Assembly: GCF_003333265.1 (NCBI RefSeq)
Contig: NZ_QOLB01000035.1
Coordinates: 1 to 61,231 of the forward strand
Origin: Candidatus Halocynthiibacter alkanivorans
Lineage (GTDB): Bacteria > Pseudomonadota > Alphaproteobacteria > Rhodobacterales > Rhodobacteraceae
Direction: 5' to 3'
Length of the DNA stretch: 61,231 bases
A program made the position numbers and the translations under genes. Position 1 is the first letter of the stretch. Each line of letters opens with the position of its first letter. The notes beneath the pieces are model-generated. The model saw nothing but the letters and a program-made list of their open reading frames with translations, had not been told where the DNA came from and searched no databases. Below are positions 9,811 through 20,075 of the stretch, in pieces.

Positions 9811-10931
9811 CAGTTGCTTCCCCCTCTGGTGAGCTCATTCAGGGGCAGGTAAGGCACCACACCCTGGCCGCCCGCGTCGCCGTCGATGACCACTTTGTTC
9901 ACCCGGCCAAGCACTTCTTCCATGGTTTCCAGATAGAGACGTTTGCGGGTCACTTCCGGCGCGTTCAGATATTCGCCCAGAACCGCAGTGAAACGGCTGG
10001 CTTCACCTTCGGCTTCATTCACCACGCGGGCGCGGTAGCCTTCGGCTTCTTCGATGATCTGGGCCGCGTTACCACGGGCCGAGGCCAGCACGGTATTGGC
10101 GTAGGCATCTGCTTCGCGTTCCAGACGGTCGCGTTCCTGCTCTGCCGCCTGCACTTCACGGAAAGAATTCAGCACTTCGCGCGGCGGATCGGCTTTGTCG
10201 AGGTTGACGCGCACCACGTTGATGCCGGACTCATAGCTGTCCAGGGTTGCCTGGATCAGTTCCTGTGCGGTGGTGGAGATCAGGCCACGATCCCGGTTCA
10301 GGATCGGTGCCAGTTCGCTGGTGGCAATAATTTCACGCATCGCCGATTCAGCCACCGCCTGGATGGTCTGATCGGGATCGGCGAGATTAAACAGGAATTT
10401 GGCCGGATCGTTGATGTTCCAGACCACCTGAAAATCGATGTCGACGATGTTTTCATCCGTGGTCAGCATCAGGCCGGACGGACCTGCCCTGCCCACGCCG
10501 ACGTTTTCAATGCGCTCGGCGGTCACCGAAATAACTTCGGCGGTGACCAGGGGCCAGGGCGCGAAGTTCAGACCGGATTCGCCGATGCTGGAAAACTTGC
10601 CCAGGAACAGCTCAACCGATTGCTCTTCGGGCTTCACGGTATAGAAGGAGGAAAACGCCCAGAGGCCGATCGCCACTAGCGCCGCCAGACCAAAGGTGCC
10701 GCGGGTAAACTGCGGCCCGTCTGCGTCGCCACCGTTGCCGCCGCCTTTGCCGCCACGACCGCCCATAAGGACGCGCAGCTGCTCCTGGCCTTTTTTCATC
10801 AGCTCATCGATTTCGGGCGGCATCTGCGGGTCGCGGCCCGGGCGCTGTGGCGGCCGTTTATCGCCACCGCGATCATCATCGTCGCGGCCTCCGCCGCCGC
10901 CGCCCCATGGGCCGCCATTGTTACTGGCCAT
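9810..10931 (-). CDS. hflK: FtsH protease modulator HflK
   Basis: HflK is the partner of HflC. The 373-residue protein begins with a Gly/Asp/Arg-rich cytoplasmic tail (MASNNGGPWGGGGGG...). A single membrane helix follows at about 90-108, then the SPFH domain beginning SFYTVKPEEQSVELFLGKF and a coiled-coil with AEQERDRLEREADAYANTV. I chose the ATG at 10931 because this Gly-rich opening is typical of HflK; the in-frame residues encoded upstream are not. A stop-start overlap of one base couples it to hflC. The 95-bp gap to gor may hold the promoter of the hflKC unit. Confidence 0.95.
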   Translation of the reverse strand: MASNNGGPWGGGGGGRDDDDRGGDKRPPQRPGRDPQMPPEIDELMKKGQEQLRVLMGGRGGKGGGNGGDADGPQFTRGTFGLAALVAIGLWAFSSFYTVKPEEQSVELFLGKFSSIGESGLNFAPWPLVTAEVISVTAERIENVGVGRAGPSGLMLTTDENIVDIDFQVVWNINDPAKFLFNLADPDQTIQAVAESAMREIIATSELAPILNRDRGLISTTAQELIQATLDSYESGINVVRVNLDKADPPREVLNSFREVQAAEQERDRLEREADAYANTVLASARGNAAQIIEEAEGYRARVVNEAEGEASRFTAVLGEYLNAPEVTRKRLYLETMEEVLGRVNKVVIDGDAGGQGVVPYLPLNELTRGGSN

Positions 10932-11026
10932 ATTGGTCAGGTCCTCTCTTTTCAAATACAGATCCGGGATTGCCCGGGCTGCTCGCATGAAACATGCAGG
11001 TAAACTGGGCTTTGACGCCCGTAAAA

Positions 11027-12385
11027 TCAAGCCTTTCGAACCGGTTCTTTCATCAGCACCAGTTCTTCAGCCATCGTGGGATGTACCGCCACGGTTGCGT
11101 CGAAGTCTTCTTTGGTCGCGCCCATTTTCACCGCGATGCCGGCGATCTGGATCATCTCGCCCGCATGGGGGGCAATAATATGGCAGCCCAGCACTTTGCG
11201 GCTTTGCTCCGAGACGACCAGTTTGAACATTACCCGTTCCTTGTGGCCGATAAAATTGCTTTGCATCGGGCGGAAGGCGGCGCAGTAGACCTCAATCGGT
11301 TCTATATCGCGCGCTTCTTCTTCCGAGAGGCCGACAGTGCCGAATTCCGGCTGGGTGAACACCGCCGAGGGAATCAGCGCGTGATCGGGTTTCATCGCAT
11401 TACCGCGGAACACGGTTTCATGGAACGCCACCCCTTCGCGGATCGCCACCGGTGTCAGGTTGACGCGGTCGGTCACATCCCCCACCGCATAGATCGAAGG
11501 CACCGAAGTCTGGGAATAGTCGTCAACTTCAACTGCGCCGTTGCGCGCCAGGTTCACACCCGCGTTTTCAAGACCCAGGCCGATGGTGTGCGGCTTGCGC
11601 CCGGTGGCATAGAGCACAACGTCAAAGATTTCCGCGCCGCCGGTGGAGTTTCTGACGCGGATCCTGCCGTCGTGTTTCTCCATCGAGCTCACATTGGTGC
11701 CCAGGTGCAGGTCGATCCCGTTGGCGATCATTTCATTGGCGATATGGCCGCGCGCTTCGTCATCAAAGCCGCGCAGGATCTGCGCGCCGCGGTAATACTG
11801 GGTCACATTGCAGCCCAGGCCGTTGAAAATGCCGGCGAATTCAGAGGCGATATAACCGCCGCCAACGATAAGGATTTTATTCGGCAGCTCCGGAATGTCA
11901 AAGATCTCGTTTGAAGTGATCGCCAGCTCGTGACCGGGAACTGTGTCGGGCACAAAGGGGGTGCCGCCCACCGCGATCAGGATATGTTTGGTGGTTTTTT
12001 CGGTACCATCGGCGAGCCGTACGGTGTGGGCGTCCACCACAGTGGCGCGCTGGTGAAAGATTTCCACCCCTGCGTTGCTGGCGTTGCGGTCATAGATCGC
12101 TTCCAGCCGGGCGAGTTCTTTATGCAGTTCACCCTGGAACCGGCCCCAGTCAAAGGCGCCAACAGATGCTTCCCAGCCGTAGGCTTTGGCGGCGGCGATT
12201 TCTGCCGGGAACGACGAGGCAAACACCATCAGTTTTTTCGGGATACAGCCGCGGATGACACAGGTGCCGCCCATGCGGAATTCTTCAGCGAGGCCAACTT
12301 TATGGCCGTCAGCCGCCGTCAGACGTGCAGAGCGCACCCCGCCGGAGCCACCGCCAATAACAAAAAGATCATAATCAAAGCTCAT
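11027..12385 (-). CDS. gor: Glutathione-disulfide reductase
   Basis: This enzyme uses NADPH and FAD to reduce glutathione disulfide, keeping the cytoplasmic thiol pool reduced. The 452-residue length fits. The FAD-binding GGGSGGVRSAR lies at residues 11-21, and the redox-active disulfide is C42/C47 in GGTCVIRGCIPKK. The NADPH domain contains VGGGYIASEFAGI, and the C-terminal dimer domain ends with the active-site HPTMAEELV. The ATG at 12385 gives the expected N-terminus MSFDYDLFVIGGG. It is the last gene of a leftward run rpiA, PH-like protein, gor; hflK follows after 95 bp. Confidence 0.93.
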   Translation of the reverse strand: MSFDYDLFVIGGGSGGVRSARLTAADGHKVGLAEEFRMGGTCVIRGCIPKKLMVFASSFPAEIAAAKAYGWEASVGAFDWGRFQGELHKELARLEAIYDRNASNAGVEIFHQRATVVDAHTVRLADGTEKTTKHILIAVGGTPFVPDTVPGHELAITSNEIFDIPELPNKILIVGGGYIASEFAGIFNGLGCNVTQYYRGAQILRGFDDEARGHIANEMIANGIDLHLGTNVSSMEKHDGRIRVRNSTGGAEIFDVVLYATGRKPHTIGLGLENAGVNLARNGAVEVDDYSQTSVPSIYAVGDVTDRVNLTPVAIREGVAFHETVFRGNAMKPDHALIPSAVFTQPEFGTVGLSEEEARDIEPIEVYCAAFRPMQSNFIGHKERVMFKLVVSEQSRKVLGCHIIAPHAGEMIQIAGIAVKMGATKEDFDATVAVHPTMAEELVLMKEPVRKA

Positions 12386-12461
12386 CCAGGCGCTCCTTTG
12401 GCCATCGTAATTTTTGCCAGCACTGCCCCGTGCGGGGGCATGGTGCCAATTTTGGGGATCA

Positions 12462-12902
12462 TCAGGTCCCGGGCTTGCGATCTGGTAAATCCGGGCGGGC
12501 TTCTGCCACTGCGGCGCGCAGATCACCGGCACGGTCCCCGAGCAGCTTTAAGGCCACGCCGGCATATTGTTCTTTGCCGCCCTCCTCAGGCGTCCATGCG
12601 AACACCACTGTTGAGGCCCCGGTGGCCAGCCCGGCCCAGGTCAGCTGATCCCAATGGATAAAGGGCCGCGCGAACAGGTTGTAGATCTGCACCCCCTCAT
12701 CAGAGGTTTCCACAATGTTGCGCTGACGCAGCAGCCCGGCAAGAATACCCAGCGCCCAGACAGCACTGAGCCCGGCCCAGAGCAGCATAAACACGCCGCC
12801 ACCGCCCAGACCTTCCAGCAGGCTCCAGACCGAGACGGAGGCGACCAGCGCGCCGCGCACAAAGGTCACCAGGGTCTGTTGTGGCGTACGTGATATCAGC
12901 AT
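12462..12902 (-). CDS. Membrane protein, PH-like
   Basis: The 146-residue protein has two membrane helices near its N-terminus (about 10-28 and 36-58), followed by a short soluble part. The segment RQRNIVETSDEGVQIYNLFARPFIHWDQLTWA looks like the first strands of a bacterial PH-type domain. I cannot name a family with certainty. It lies between rpiA (89 bp upstream) and gor (76 bp downstream) on the same strand and is probably co-transcribed. A link to ribose phosphate or glutathione metabolism is not evident. Confidence 0.65.
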   Translation of the reverse strand: MLISRTPQQTLVTFVRGALVASVSVWSLLEGLGGGGVFMLLWAGLSAVWALGILAGLLRQRNIVETSDEGVQIYNLFARPFIHWDQLTWAGLATGASTVVFAWTPEEGGKEQYAGVALKLLGDRAGDLRAAVAEARPDLPDRKPGT

Positions 12903-12991
12903 TCAGTTCAGGTCCGTTGTTCAGCCCGCCAGCCCGGGCATCCGGTCCGCTGGGTCAGCCCGCTCTCGCAGCCTGCAGAAGATCTGCAGTG

Positions 12992-13780
12992 TCAGTCTGC
13001 GAGGTCGGAAAAAATATTGTCGCTTTCGGCGAATTCGATCTGGTCGGTGACGTGGGTGCCTTCATTTATGTCGTGCACATCAACTTTGCCATCCCCGTGC
13101 CCGATCACAACTACGTCACAAATGTCTACAAACAGACCGTTTTCGACCACACCGGGCACCTGGTTCAGCACCAGCGCCAGCTGACGCGCATTGCCGATCG
13201 AGCGCAGATGCAGGTCGAGAATGTGATTGCCCTCGTCCGTCATCAGCGGCGCATCGCCGTTCATACGCAACGTCGTGGTGGTGCCCAGCACTTCCATGGA
13301 CGGCAGCAGTTCTTCCACCAGCGCTTTGGTGGTCTGCCAGCCAAAGGGAATGATTTCAATTGGCAGCGGGAAGGCACCCAGCGTATCCACCCTTTTGGAC
13401 ACATCCGAGATCACGATCATCTGGTCGGACGCGGTGGCAACGATTTTTTCCTGCAACAGCGCCGCGCCGCCCCCTTTGATCAGGTTCAGCTCCGAGTCAA
13501 ACTCATCGGCGCCGTCAATGGTCAGGTCGAGCCATTTGGCCTCGTCCAGGCTGGTGATGGTGATGCCCTGCTGACGTGCCAGTTCAGCGGTGCGGCTGGA
13601 GGTGGGCACACCGATGATCTTCAGCCCCTCTTCGCGCACCCGTTCGCCCAGGCAGCGCACCATCCAGGCCGCGGTGGAGCCGGTGCCCAGGCCCAGTTTC
13701 ATACCGTCTTCAACAAATTCAACCGCGCGTTTGGCGGCGACGAATTTTGCCGTATCAATAGGGGAAAGTTGTCCGCTCAT
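12992..13780 (-). CDS. rpiA: Ribose-5-phosphate isomerase A
   Basis: RpiA interconverts ribose 5-phosphate and ribulose 5-phosphate in the pentose phosphate pathway. The 262-residue product shows the family signatures LGTGSTAAWMV (phosphate loop), TIDGADEFDSELNLIKGGGAALLQEK (catalytic aspartates and lysine) and NGLFVDICDVV. The ATG at 13780 gives MSGQLSPIDTAKF; the in-frame sequence upstream is not family-like. Probably first gene of the rpiA to gor unit. A DUF454 gene is divergent from it. Confidence 0.95.
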   Translation of the reverse strand: MSGQLSPIDTAKFVAAKRAVEFVEDGMKLGLGTGSTAAWMVRCLGERVREEGLKIIGVPTSSRTAELARQQGITITSLDEAKWLDLTIDGADEFDSELNLIKGGGAALLQEKIVATASDQMIVISDVSKRVDTLGAFPLPIEIIPFGWQTTKALVEELLPSMEVLGTTTTLRMNGDAPLMTDEGNHILDLHLRSIGNARQLALVLNQVPGVVENGLFVDICDVVVIGHGDGKVDVHDINEGTHVTDQIEFAESDNIFSDLAD

Positions 13781-13961
13781 CTGCGTGCTCCGTATCTGAT
13801 TGCGCATGTTATAGGAAAGAAGACGCCCGCGCGCGAGTGCAATTTGTATCATGGCTTGGAAGCGGCGCTGAAAATGCTTAGATAACCGGGAAGAGGCTGG
13901 CAGCGAGGGTCGCCGCAGAGGTGACAGCAGACGCGACACCAGCCTGACCTGGAGGGAATAT

Positions 13962-14369
13962 ATGCACCGGATGATCTATCTGATCCTTGGCTGGATCGCG
14001 GTGGCGCTTGGCGCCATCGGTGTGCTGTTGCCGGTGCTGCCCACCACACCGTTTATCCTTTTGGCGGCCTTCCTGTTTGGCAAGGGCAGCCCGCGCGCCC
14101 GCGCCTGGCTGATTGAGCACGCCCATTTTGGCCCTTTGATTGAGGATTGGGAGCGCAGTGGTGCGATCGCACCGAAATATAAAGCGATCGCCTGTGGCAT
14201 GATGGGGGTGACCTTTGCCGCCAGCTGGTATTTTGGGGTGAAACCCTTTGTGCTGGTGATTCAGGCCGTCAGCCTCGGTGGCGCGGCCTGGTTTGTGCTG
14301 AGCCGCCCGAACGGGCCCGCGGATATCACGTCTGAGACGCCAGAAGACATCACCAGCCCCGGGCAGTAA
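13962..14369 (+). CDS. DUF454/YbaN-family membrane protein
   Basis: The 135-residue inner-membrane protein opens with the DUF454 signature LGWIAVALGAIGVLLPVLPTTPFILLAAFLFGKGSPR. Two further helices follow at about 75-110, with the family motif HFGPLIEDWERSGAI between. Function is unknown across the family. GGAGG precedes the ATG at good distance. Its last 20 bp overlap the 3' end of the convergent thiamine pyrophosphokinase gene, so neither gene has room for a separate terminator. Confidence 0.88.
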   Translation: MHRMIYLILGWIAVALGAIGVLLPVLPTTPFILLAAFLFGKGSPRARAWLIEHAHFGPLIEDWERSGAIAPKYKAIACGMMGVTFAASWYFGVKPFVLVIQAVSLGGAAWFVLSRPNGPADITSETPEDITSPGQ

Positions 14370-15021
14370 GCACCTCCGCAAGACAGTGCCGCGGCAGGAT
14401 CACCAGCATGCCGTCATTGTGAAACGCCACCTCGACCGGCCCCTCTGCCACCCTGTTTGACGTGCCGATGGCAGCGCCCGGCGCCATACGCAGCCCGTCG
14501 ATTGGCCAGTGCAAGCCGCGGCTGGTGCCGGTGACCGGTTGCAGTGGAAACAGCGAAAACCTGGTGCCCTCTTCCAGCTCCAGTTTCAGGACGCCAGCGG
14601 AGGCGGAATGGTGAAACACCAGATCCTCACTGCCGAGCAGCACCACATTTTTGCCGGTGCGCTGTACGAGGCTCGAGAGCACCGCCAATTCATGGTCCAG
14701 CCGGCCCCCCAGAAAGCCAAGCCCCAGCAACAGCGGCGCCTCAACCGCGACCAGAACCTTGTCAAAATCGGTGCTGTCCTGGGCGTTAACCACATGTTGG
14801 CGGGCGGCAGGAATCGCGGCGCGGCTGGCGGCATCAATTGAGTCATAATCCCCGATCACCGCTTCGGGCATCACGCCGGCCGCAAGTGCGGCGCCAGCAC
14901 CGCCATCCGCCGCCACCAGACGCGGCGCAATCGCCTGAAGTTCAGCAATTTCAGTACGTTCAACCGGTCCACCACCGACAATCGTGATGGGTGTGCGACT
15001 TGAAAACAGGATTTCCGACAT
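14350..15021 (-). CDS. Thiamine diphosphokinase
   Basis: This enzyme transfers pyrophosphate from ATP to thiamine, making the cofactor thiamine diphosphate. The 223-residue protein has the TPK catalytic motifs ADGGAGAAL, VIGDYDSID, DSTDFDKVL and GGRLDHELAVLS in order over residues 38-120. A beta-rich thiamine-binding domain follows, ending in HNDGMLVILP. No other thiamine gene lies nearby. It converges on and overlaps the DUF454 gene by 20 bp. The symbols thiN and tnr are both used for this family, so none is assigned. Confidence 0.9.
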   Translation of the reverse strand: MSEILFSSRTPITIVGGGPVERTEIAELQAIAPRLVAADGGAGAALAAGVMPEAVIGDYDSIDAASRAAIPAARQHVVNAQDSTDFDKVLVAVEAPLLLGLGFLGGRLDHELAVLSSLVQRTGKNVVLLGSEDLVFHHSASAGVLKLELEEGTRFSLFPLQPVTGTSRGLHWPIDGLRMAPGAAIGTSNRVAEGPVEVAFHNDGMLVILPRHCLAEVLTARGW

Positions 15022-15160
15022 GTTGAAGCGCCTCTTTTACCTTCCCATGCCACAATTTTGCCATGAAAAGATACGCTCTTTTGCGCAGTTCTGTTCTTAT
15101 TTGCGAACCAATCCATGGTAAATAAGATGTCAACACGGCGGTATTGAAAGCGAGATTTTG

Positions 15161-18100
15161 ATGGTTGGCGCAAGTAAAATTCTAACGGTTTCGTACGGGA
15201 CATTTTCCTGCACGCTCGAAGGCTTTGACGATCCGTTTTCAACTATGCGCGGCATCGCAGAGTATTTCCGCGATCTGGCAGCAGAGGACCGCTATTTTGG
15301 CGCCGAACCACCGGTGCCGGATGCGGAAATGCTGCATCGTATCGCGGAGCGCGAATTGCAGCGCCGGGTCGAAGCCAAAGTTGAAAACGGCGGTATTATT
15401 CTGCGCCAGCTGGACACGCCGGTGGCCGCTGCTGCCCCGGCTTCTGACGCTGATTCTGCGCCGGCTGCCGTTGCCGCAGAGGCGGTTGAACCTGTTGAAA
15501 CCACACCGGCGGTCGCATCACCAGTCACCGCGGCTCAAAGCAGCGCTGCAGAGTTGACAGCCGAACTGCCAGCAGACGTGGCAGAAGAGGCGGCAGCGGA
15601 TGCGCCCGCGCCACTGGCTGAAACCAGCGCCAAAAGCGCCGGGCCAGACATCGCCGCAATCAGCTCCGCAGAAGACAGCACAGAACATTCCCCGGAAGCC
15701 GCTGTGCCTGAGGCGGTGGAATCCATTGCAGAAGCACAGCCCGCGCCTCAGCCTGAGCAGAGCCCCGCGCCGCTTGCGGAAGAGCTGTTCATCGCGCCGG
15801 ATGACGAGATGTCTGCTTATGAGGACGAAGATCTGATCGACCCCTCAGCGCCCTACAACCCTGGACAATACAAAGACCGTGACGGGTTTTCCGCTGCCCC
15901 CACCTCGCCCTGGGCCAGCGCCAAACCTGCGCCGGCGGCGGACATCAGCCATGACGAAGATTCCATTGCCGCAAAACTGCTGCGGATCCGCGCGGTGGTT
16001 GCACAGCCGGAGCAACACCAGCCGTTCAGCGATGAACTGGCTGCAGATTCCTTATTTGACGACGCGCCTTCTGACGATGAAGAGATTGACGATATGCGCG
16101 CCGGGGGCGACGACAATTTCGTAGATCAGTTTGTCTCTGACGCGCTGACGGAAGTGCGCGACGCAGATCAGCGTGCCCCCTTTGCCGACGTGGCGGATGC
16201 GGATATTTCCGAAGAAGCCGCCGGCGGTGGTTTTGACGGTATAGAAGAGGCGGGCGATCCTTCTGTGGATCTGCCGGACGCTGAGGCGGTGAATGCGCCG
16301 CAGGTCCGCGCCGCTGCCGATGAAAATGAAGATGAAGATGCAGGCACCGTTGCGCAGGCGGGCGATGACACAGACGAGAACCTTTTTCAGCCTGGTGCTG
16401 AAACTGCATCCGATGACGAGGATGCACTGAGCATCATTGAGCCGGTGGCCGATCCGGAATTCCATACCGCGCCCGACGCGGAAATTCGTGACGCGGTGGC
16501 GGTTGATGACGCCCTGGCCATCGTCGACGCAGCAGAGGCTGTCGAAGCGGATAGCTTTGGCGAGACCAGCAGTGACGTGCCAGCAGCATTGGAAAGCGCG
16601 ACGGATGACGCCGCTGACGGTGGGGCTGACGGTGGGGCTGACGGTGGGGCTGACGGTGGTCCTGAGGCGCGGCCTCAGGAGGACGAAGCGCCGGCGACGG
16701 AAGTTTCAGCAACGGCGGACAAGGCCGGGCTGCAGGACGACGCGCCAGTGGCTGACGATCTCGCGACAGACAGCAATGACGACCCTGCGCAGGAACAGGT
16801 CCAGCTGGCTGCAGAAGAAGAGATCACTGAGACCGGTGAGGACGCTTCAGAAGAGGCCACCGGGCTCGCTGAAGATCCTTCAGAGCTTGCCAAGGCAGAA
16901 CTTATCGCGACGATCGCTGCCGGCCTGGCAGACGTGGACACTGACGAGGCGGCACCTGCCGACAGCGGCGAGGCGCAAGTCAGCAATATTGAAGCGGAAG
17001 AAGACGCCGACGCCACAACATTAAGTGACCTGGCCAATATTCTGCTGACGACGGCAGAGGACGAGCTTGCGGGCGTTGAGAAGGCAGACACCACCACCGT
17101 CACTGAAGCCGCAGATGCACCTGAACCTGCAGAAGAAACGGAACCTGCCACCGCCTCCCGGGCCCGTGTAGTGAAAATGCGCCGTGCAGATTTTGAAGCC
17201 GCGCGCAGTGACGGCACTTTGCAGGTCGCGATGGAAAAAGCCGCTGAGGCGGAAGCTGCCGCCAAAGGCGCCGCGGCCCAAAACACCGGCGGCGACGCGG
17301 ACAACGACGATCCGGTAGGTGAGGACGAATTTGCCGGCAGTTCGCTGAGTGATGCGGATGAAGAATCGTTGCTGGCCGCGCTGGCCGCTGCCCGCTCCGG
17401 CCCGGAAGAGGACGCCGGTACCGCAGACACGCAGGCAGATACACAGGCAGATACACAGGCTGAAACTTCGGCCGCCCCTTCGACTGAGTCAACTGCGGAC
17501 ACAACTGACCCTCAGGACATTGCGGAGACGGCAGAAATGCCACTGACCCGCAGCGGCCGCGCCGTGCTGGAAGACGCCAATACGGTCAACACCGTGGACC
17601 GCATCCTCTCCGCCACCGACGCGGAACTGGCCAAGCCGGAAACCTCGCGCCGCCGCTCTGCCATCCAGCATCTGAAAGCTGCCGTTGCGGCGACCCGTGC
17701 CGACACGCCAGACAGCCGCCAGGGGCCTGAACCCCGCGATGGCCGCTATCGCGATGACCTGGCCCATGCGGTGCAGCCGCGCCGTCCGGGACGCAATCAG
17801 CGCGGTGAGCGTCTTGCAGAACGTCCGATGGCACCGCTGGTGCTGGTTTCGGAGCAACGGGTGAACGGTACCAACCGCCCCGCCGCCGCGGTCAGCTCTG
17901 AGCGCCACGATACCCATCCTGCGATCCGGCCCCGCCGCATCCGTACGCCGCAATCGGGCGCACAGCCCTCTGTGGTCGCCGCCCTGGCGCAGCAGGTGGC
18001 CGCTGACCCGGAAAAGCAGAACCTGTTTGATGACTCCGAAGGCTTTGCCGAATACGCCGAATCGGTGGGCGCACATCAGCTGACCGACCTGCTGGAGGCC

Positions 18101-18319
18101 GCCGCCGCCTATACGGCTTTTGTGGAAGGGCAGCCGCATTTCTCGCGGCCACAGATCATGCAGACGGTGTCCAAGCTGAATGAGGGCGCGTTTTCCCGCG
18201 AAGAAGGGCTGCGCAGTTTTGGCCAGTTGTTGCGCGCCGGCAAAATTCGCAAAATCAAGCGTGGCCAGTTTCAGATTGATGAGGACACCAGGTTCAGACG
18301 CGAAGACCTGGCTGGCTGA
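15161..18319 (+). CDS. Large acidic repeat-containing protein
   Basis: This 1052-residue protein has three parts. A conserved-looking N-terminal domain (1-88) begins [17 protein letters not shown] and contains [22 protein letters not shown] very acidic Ala/Glu/Asp/Thr-rich middle (about 90-790) has repeats. A basic, more ordered C-terminal domain (about 800-1052) includes [22 protein letters not shown]. No signal peptide or membrane helix is seen, so it should be cytoplasmic. Orthologues in roseobacters are, as I recall, sometimes labelled CheA, but no histidine kinase or HPT motif is present here and I reject that label. The basic C-terminus may bind nucleic acid or a partner while the acidic middle acts as a spacer. 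I chose the ATG at 15161; a TTG lies one codon upstream. A strong terminator follows. Confidence 0.8.
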   Translation: MVGASKILTVSYGTFSCTLEGFDDPFSTMRGIAEYFRDLAAEDRYFGAEPPVPDAEMLHRIAERELQRRVEAKVENGGIILRQLDTPVAAAAPASDADSAPAAVAAEAVEPVETTPAVASPVTAAQSSAAELTAELPADVAEEAAADAPAPLAETSAKSAGPDIAAISSAEDSTEHSPEAAVPEAVESIAEAQPAPQPEQSPAPLAEELFIAPDDEMSAYEDEDLIDPSAPYNPGQYKDRDGFSAAPTSPWASAKPAPAADISHDEDSIAAKLLRIRAVVAQPEQHQPFSDELAADSLFDDAPSDDEEIDDMRAGGDDNFVDQFVSDALTEVRDADQRAPFADVADADISEEAAGGGFDGIEEAGDPSVDLPDAEAVNAPQVRAAADENEDEDAGTVAQAGDDTDENLFQPGAETASDDEDALSIIEPVADPEFHTAPDAEIRDAVAVDDALAIVDAAEAVEADSFGETSSDVPAALESATDDAADGGADGGADGGADGGPEARPQEDEAPATEVSATADKAGLQDDAPVADDLATDSNDDPAQEQVQLAAEEEITETGEDASEEATGLAEDPSELAKAELIATIAAGLADVDTDEAAPADSGEAQVSNIEAEEDADATTLSDLANILLTTAEDELAGVEKADTTTVTEAADAPEPAEETEPATASRARVVKMRRADFEAARSDGTLQVAMEKAAEAEAAAKGAAAQNTGGDADNDDPVGEDEFAGSSLSDADEESLLAALAAARSGPEEDAGTADTQADTQADTQAETSAAPSTESTADTTDPQDIAETAEMPLTRSGRAVLEDANTVNTVDRILSATDAELAKPETSRRRSAIQHLKAAVAATRADTPDSRQGPEPRDGRYRDDLAHAVQPRRPGRNQRGERLAERPMAPLVLVSEQRVNGTNRPAAAVSSERHDTHPAIRPRRIRTPQSGAQPSVVAALAQQVAADPEKQNLFDDSEGFAEYAESVGAHQLTDLLEAAAAYTAFVEGQPHFSRPQIMQTVSKLNEGAFSREEGLRSFGQLLRAGKIRKIKRGQFQIDEDTRFRREDLAG
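16613..16660 (+). repeat. In-frame 12-bp tandem repeat, four copies
   Basis: The unit GCTGACGGTGGG occurs at 16613-16624, 16625-16636 and 16637-16648, with a one-base variant at 16649-16660. It encodes repeating Ala-Asp-Gly-Gly within the acidic middle of the large protein. Because the unit is a multiple of three, length changes keep the frame. Confidence 0.9.
17423..17458 (+). repeat. In-frame 12-bp tandem repeat, three copies
   Basis: GCAGACACGCAG (17423-17434) is followed by two identical GCAGATACACAG units (17435-17446, 17447-17458). They encode Ala-Asp-Thr-Gln repeats in the acidic middle of the large protein. Confidence 0.85.
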
Positions 18320-18336
18320 ACGCGGCCTGAAAGATC

Positions 18337-18369
18337 AAAAAAGGCGGCTCCTGACGGGCCGCCTTTTTT
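18337..18369. terminator. Bidirectional Rho-independent terminator
   Basis: Stem GGCGGC (18343-18348) pairs with GCCGCC (18358-18363), flanked by six A on the left and six T on the right. It can therefore end both the acidic-protein mRNA and the leftward purA-DUF2842 mRNA. Confidence 0.9.
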
Positions 18370-18391
18370 ATTTTCAGAGTGTCCGATTGGA

Positions 18392-18631
18392 TCAGCTGTC
18401 CTGATCGGTGTCCTCCGGCGCATCGGGGTCGGCCTTGCCCACCCCCATGAACACAGATTTGAACAGAAACGCCCAGACCACACCCAGCACGAGATAGATC
18501 GCCAGTTCCAGCAGGATCGGCGGCCGCTCAAACAGAGCGACAATGCTGACCGCAGACACGATGTACACCGGCAGACCGACCAGCAGGATCAGCAGCGACA
18601 GCCGCCGGCGGGTTTTATAGGACAGCGCCAT
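18392..18631 (-). CDS. DUF2842 small membrane protein
   Basis: The 79-residue protein starts [28 protein letters not shown], the recognisable DUF2842 opening. It has two membrane helices (about 11-32 and 40-60) and an acidic C-terminal tail (DPDAPEDTDQD). Its start overlaps the purA stop by one nucleotide, so translation is coupled. Function unknown; there is no obvious connection to AMP synthesis beyond co-transcription. Confidence 0.85.
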   Translation of the reverse strand: MALSYKTRRRLSLLILLVGLPVYIVSAVSIVALFERPPILLELAIYLVLGVVWAFLFKSVFMGVGKADPDAPEDTDQDS

Positions 18632-19923
18632 CAGTCCTGGAACGGGTCGGTGACGAGAATGGTGTCGTCGCGTTCAGGGCTGGTCGAGAGCAGCGCCACC
18701 GGGCAATTGATCAGCTCTTCGACGCGACGCACATATTTGATCGCATTGGCAGGCAGATCAGCCCAGCTGCGGGCGCCTTCGGTGCTTTCGGACCAGCCGG
18801 GCATCACCTCATAGATCGGCTTACAGCGGGCCTGACGGTCGGCGGCGGTGGGCAGGTAATCCAGCCGTTCGCCGTCCAGCTCATAGGCGACGCAGATTTT
18901 CAGCTCTTCAAACCCGTCGAGAACGTCGAGTTTGGTGAAAGCAATGCCGTTGACGCCGGACGTGGCGCAGGTCTGGCGCACCAGAACCGCATCAAACCAG
19001 CCACAGCGGCGTTTGCGGCCGGTGACCGTGCCCCACTCGTGACCACGTTCGCCAAGGCGCTGACCATCGGCATCGTGCAGTTCAACCGGGAACGGGCCTT
19101 CGCCGACGCGGGTGGTATAGGCTTTGACAATGCCCAGCACGAAATCAATCGCGCCCGGCCCCATGCCGGTGCCTGTGGCGGCCTGGCCAGCGATTACATT
19201 GGAGGAGGTCACAAACGGGTAAGTGCCGAAATCGATATCCAGCAGCGCGCCCTGAGCGCCTTCAAACAGAATGCGTTTGCCGGCTTTGGACTTTTCGTTG
19301 AGCACTTTCCACACCGGAGCGGCATAAGGCAGCACTTCTTTGGCAATCTCTTTCAGCGACGCGATCAGCGCATCACGGTCCACCGGCTCCATGCCCAGAC
19401 CCCGGCGCAGCGCATCGTGATGCACCAGCGCGCGGTCGACCCGCAGCTCCAGCGTGGCCTCATCGGCCAGATCGGCAACACGGACAGAACGACGGCCCAC
19501 CTTGTCTTCATAGGCCGGGCCGATACCACGACCGGTGGTGCCGATTTTGGCAACCGCGGTCTGATCTTCGCGCGCCCGGTCCAACTCGCCATGAATCGGC
19601 AGGATCAGCGGCGTGTTTTCCGCGATCATCAGCGATTCGGGCGAGATCTCGACGCCCTGGTCACGCAGGATGGCGATTTCCTTGACCAGGTGCCAGGGGT
19701 CCAGCACCACCCCGTTGCCGATGACAGACAGTTTGCCACCACGGACAATGCCGGAGGGCAACAGCGACAATTTGTAGACTTTGCCGTCAATGACCAGCGT
19801 GTGGCCCGCATTGTGGCCGCCCTGAAAGCGCGCAATCACATCGGCGCGCTCTGAGAGCCAATCTACAATCTTGCCTTTTCCTTCGTCGCCCCACTGAGCG
19901 CCGACAACAACGACGTTGGCCAT
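18631..19923 (-). CDS. purA: Adenylosuccinate synthase
   Basis: PurA joins aspartate to IMP using GTP, the first committed step to AMP. The 430-residue length is normal. The N-terminus [18 protein letters not shown] contains the GTP-binding loop, and the family segment QFEGAQG appears here as [24 protein letters not shown] near residue 225. The ATG at 19923 is the first codon of the P-loop region, as in other PurA proteins; the 46 residues encoded in frame upstream are not conserved in kind. It forms a coupled pair with DUF2842 and ends at a shared terminator. Confidence 0.96.
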   Translation of the reverse strand: MANVVVVGAQWGDEGKGKIVDWLSERADVIARFQGGHNAGHTLVIDGKVYKLSLLPSGIVRGGKLSVIGNGVVLDPWHLVKEIAILRDQGVEISPESLMIAENTPLILPIHGELDRAREDQTAVAKIGTTGRGIGPAYEDKVGRRSVRVADLADEATLELRVDRALVHHDALRRGLGMEPVDRDALIASLKEIAKEVLPYAAPVWKVLNEKSKAGKRILFEGAQGALLDIDFGTYPFVTSSNVIAGQAATGTGMGPGAIDFVLGIVKAYTTRVGEGPFPVELHDADGQRLGERGHEWGTVTGRKRRCGWFDAVLVRQTCATSGVNGIAFTKLDVLDGFEELKICVAYELDGERLDYLPTAADRQARCKPIYEVMPGWSESTEGARSWADLPANAIKYVRRVEELINCPVALLSTSPERDDTILVTDPFQD

Positions 19924-20075
19924 ATCTGAACCCTGACTTTTGAGAAAACCCGCATTCCTATAGACCCGCCAGACCGGCGCTGCCAACCCGAATCTGCATC
20001 CGGGCTGGACTTGCGGCCCGGAATTGGGGCATTTTCGCAAAAAACAACCGACCAGGACCAAAACCGGGGACCCTT

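Noticed and set aside
15161-18319. Annotation of the acidic protein as chemotaxis histidine kinase CheA
   Set aside because: No HPT, ATPase or CheW-like motif is present; the resemblance would be only to acidic low-complexity sequence.
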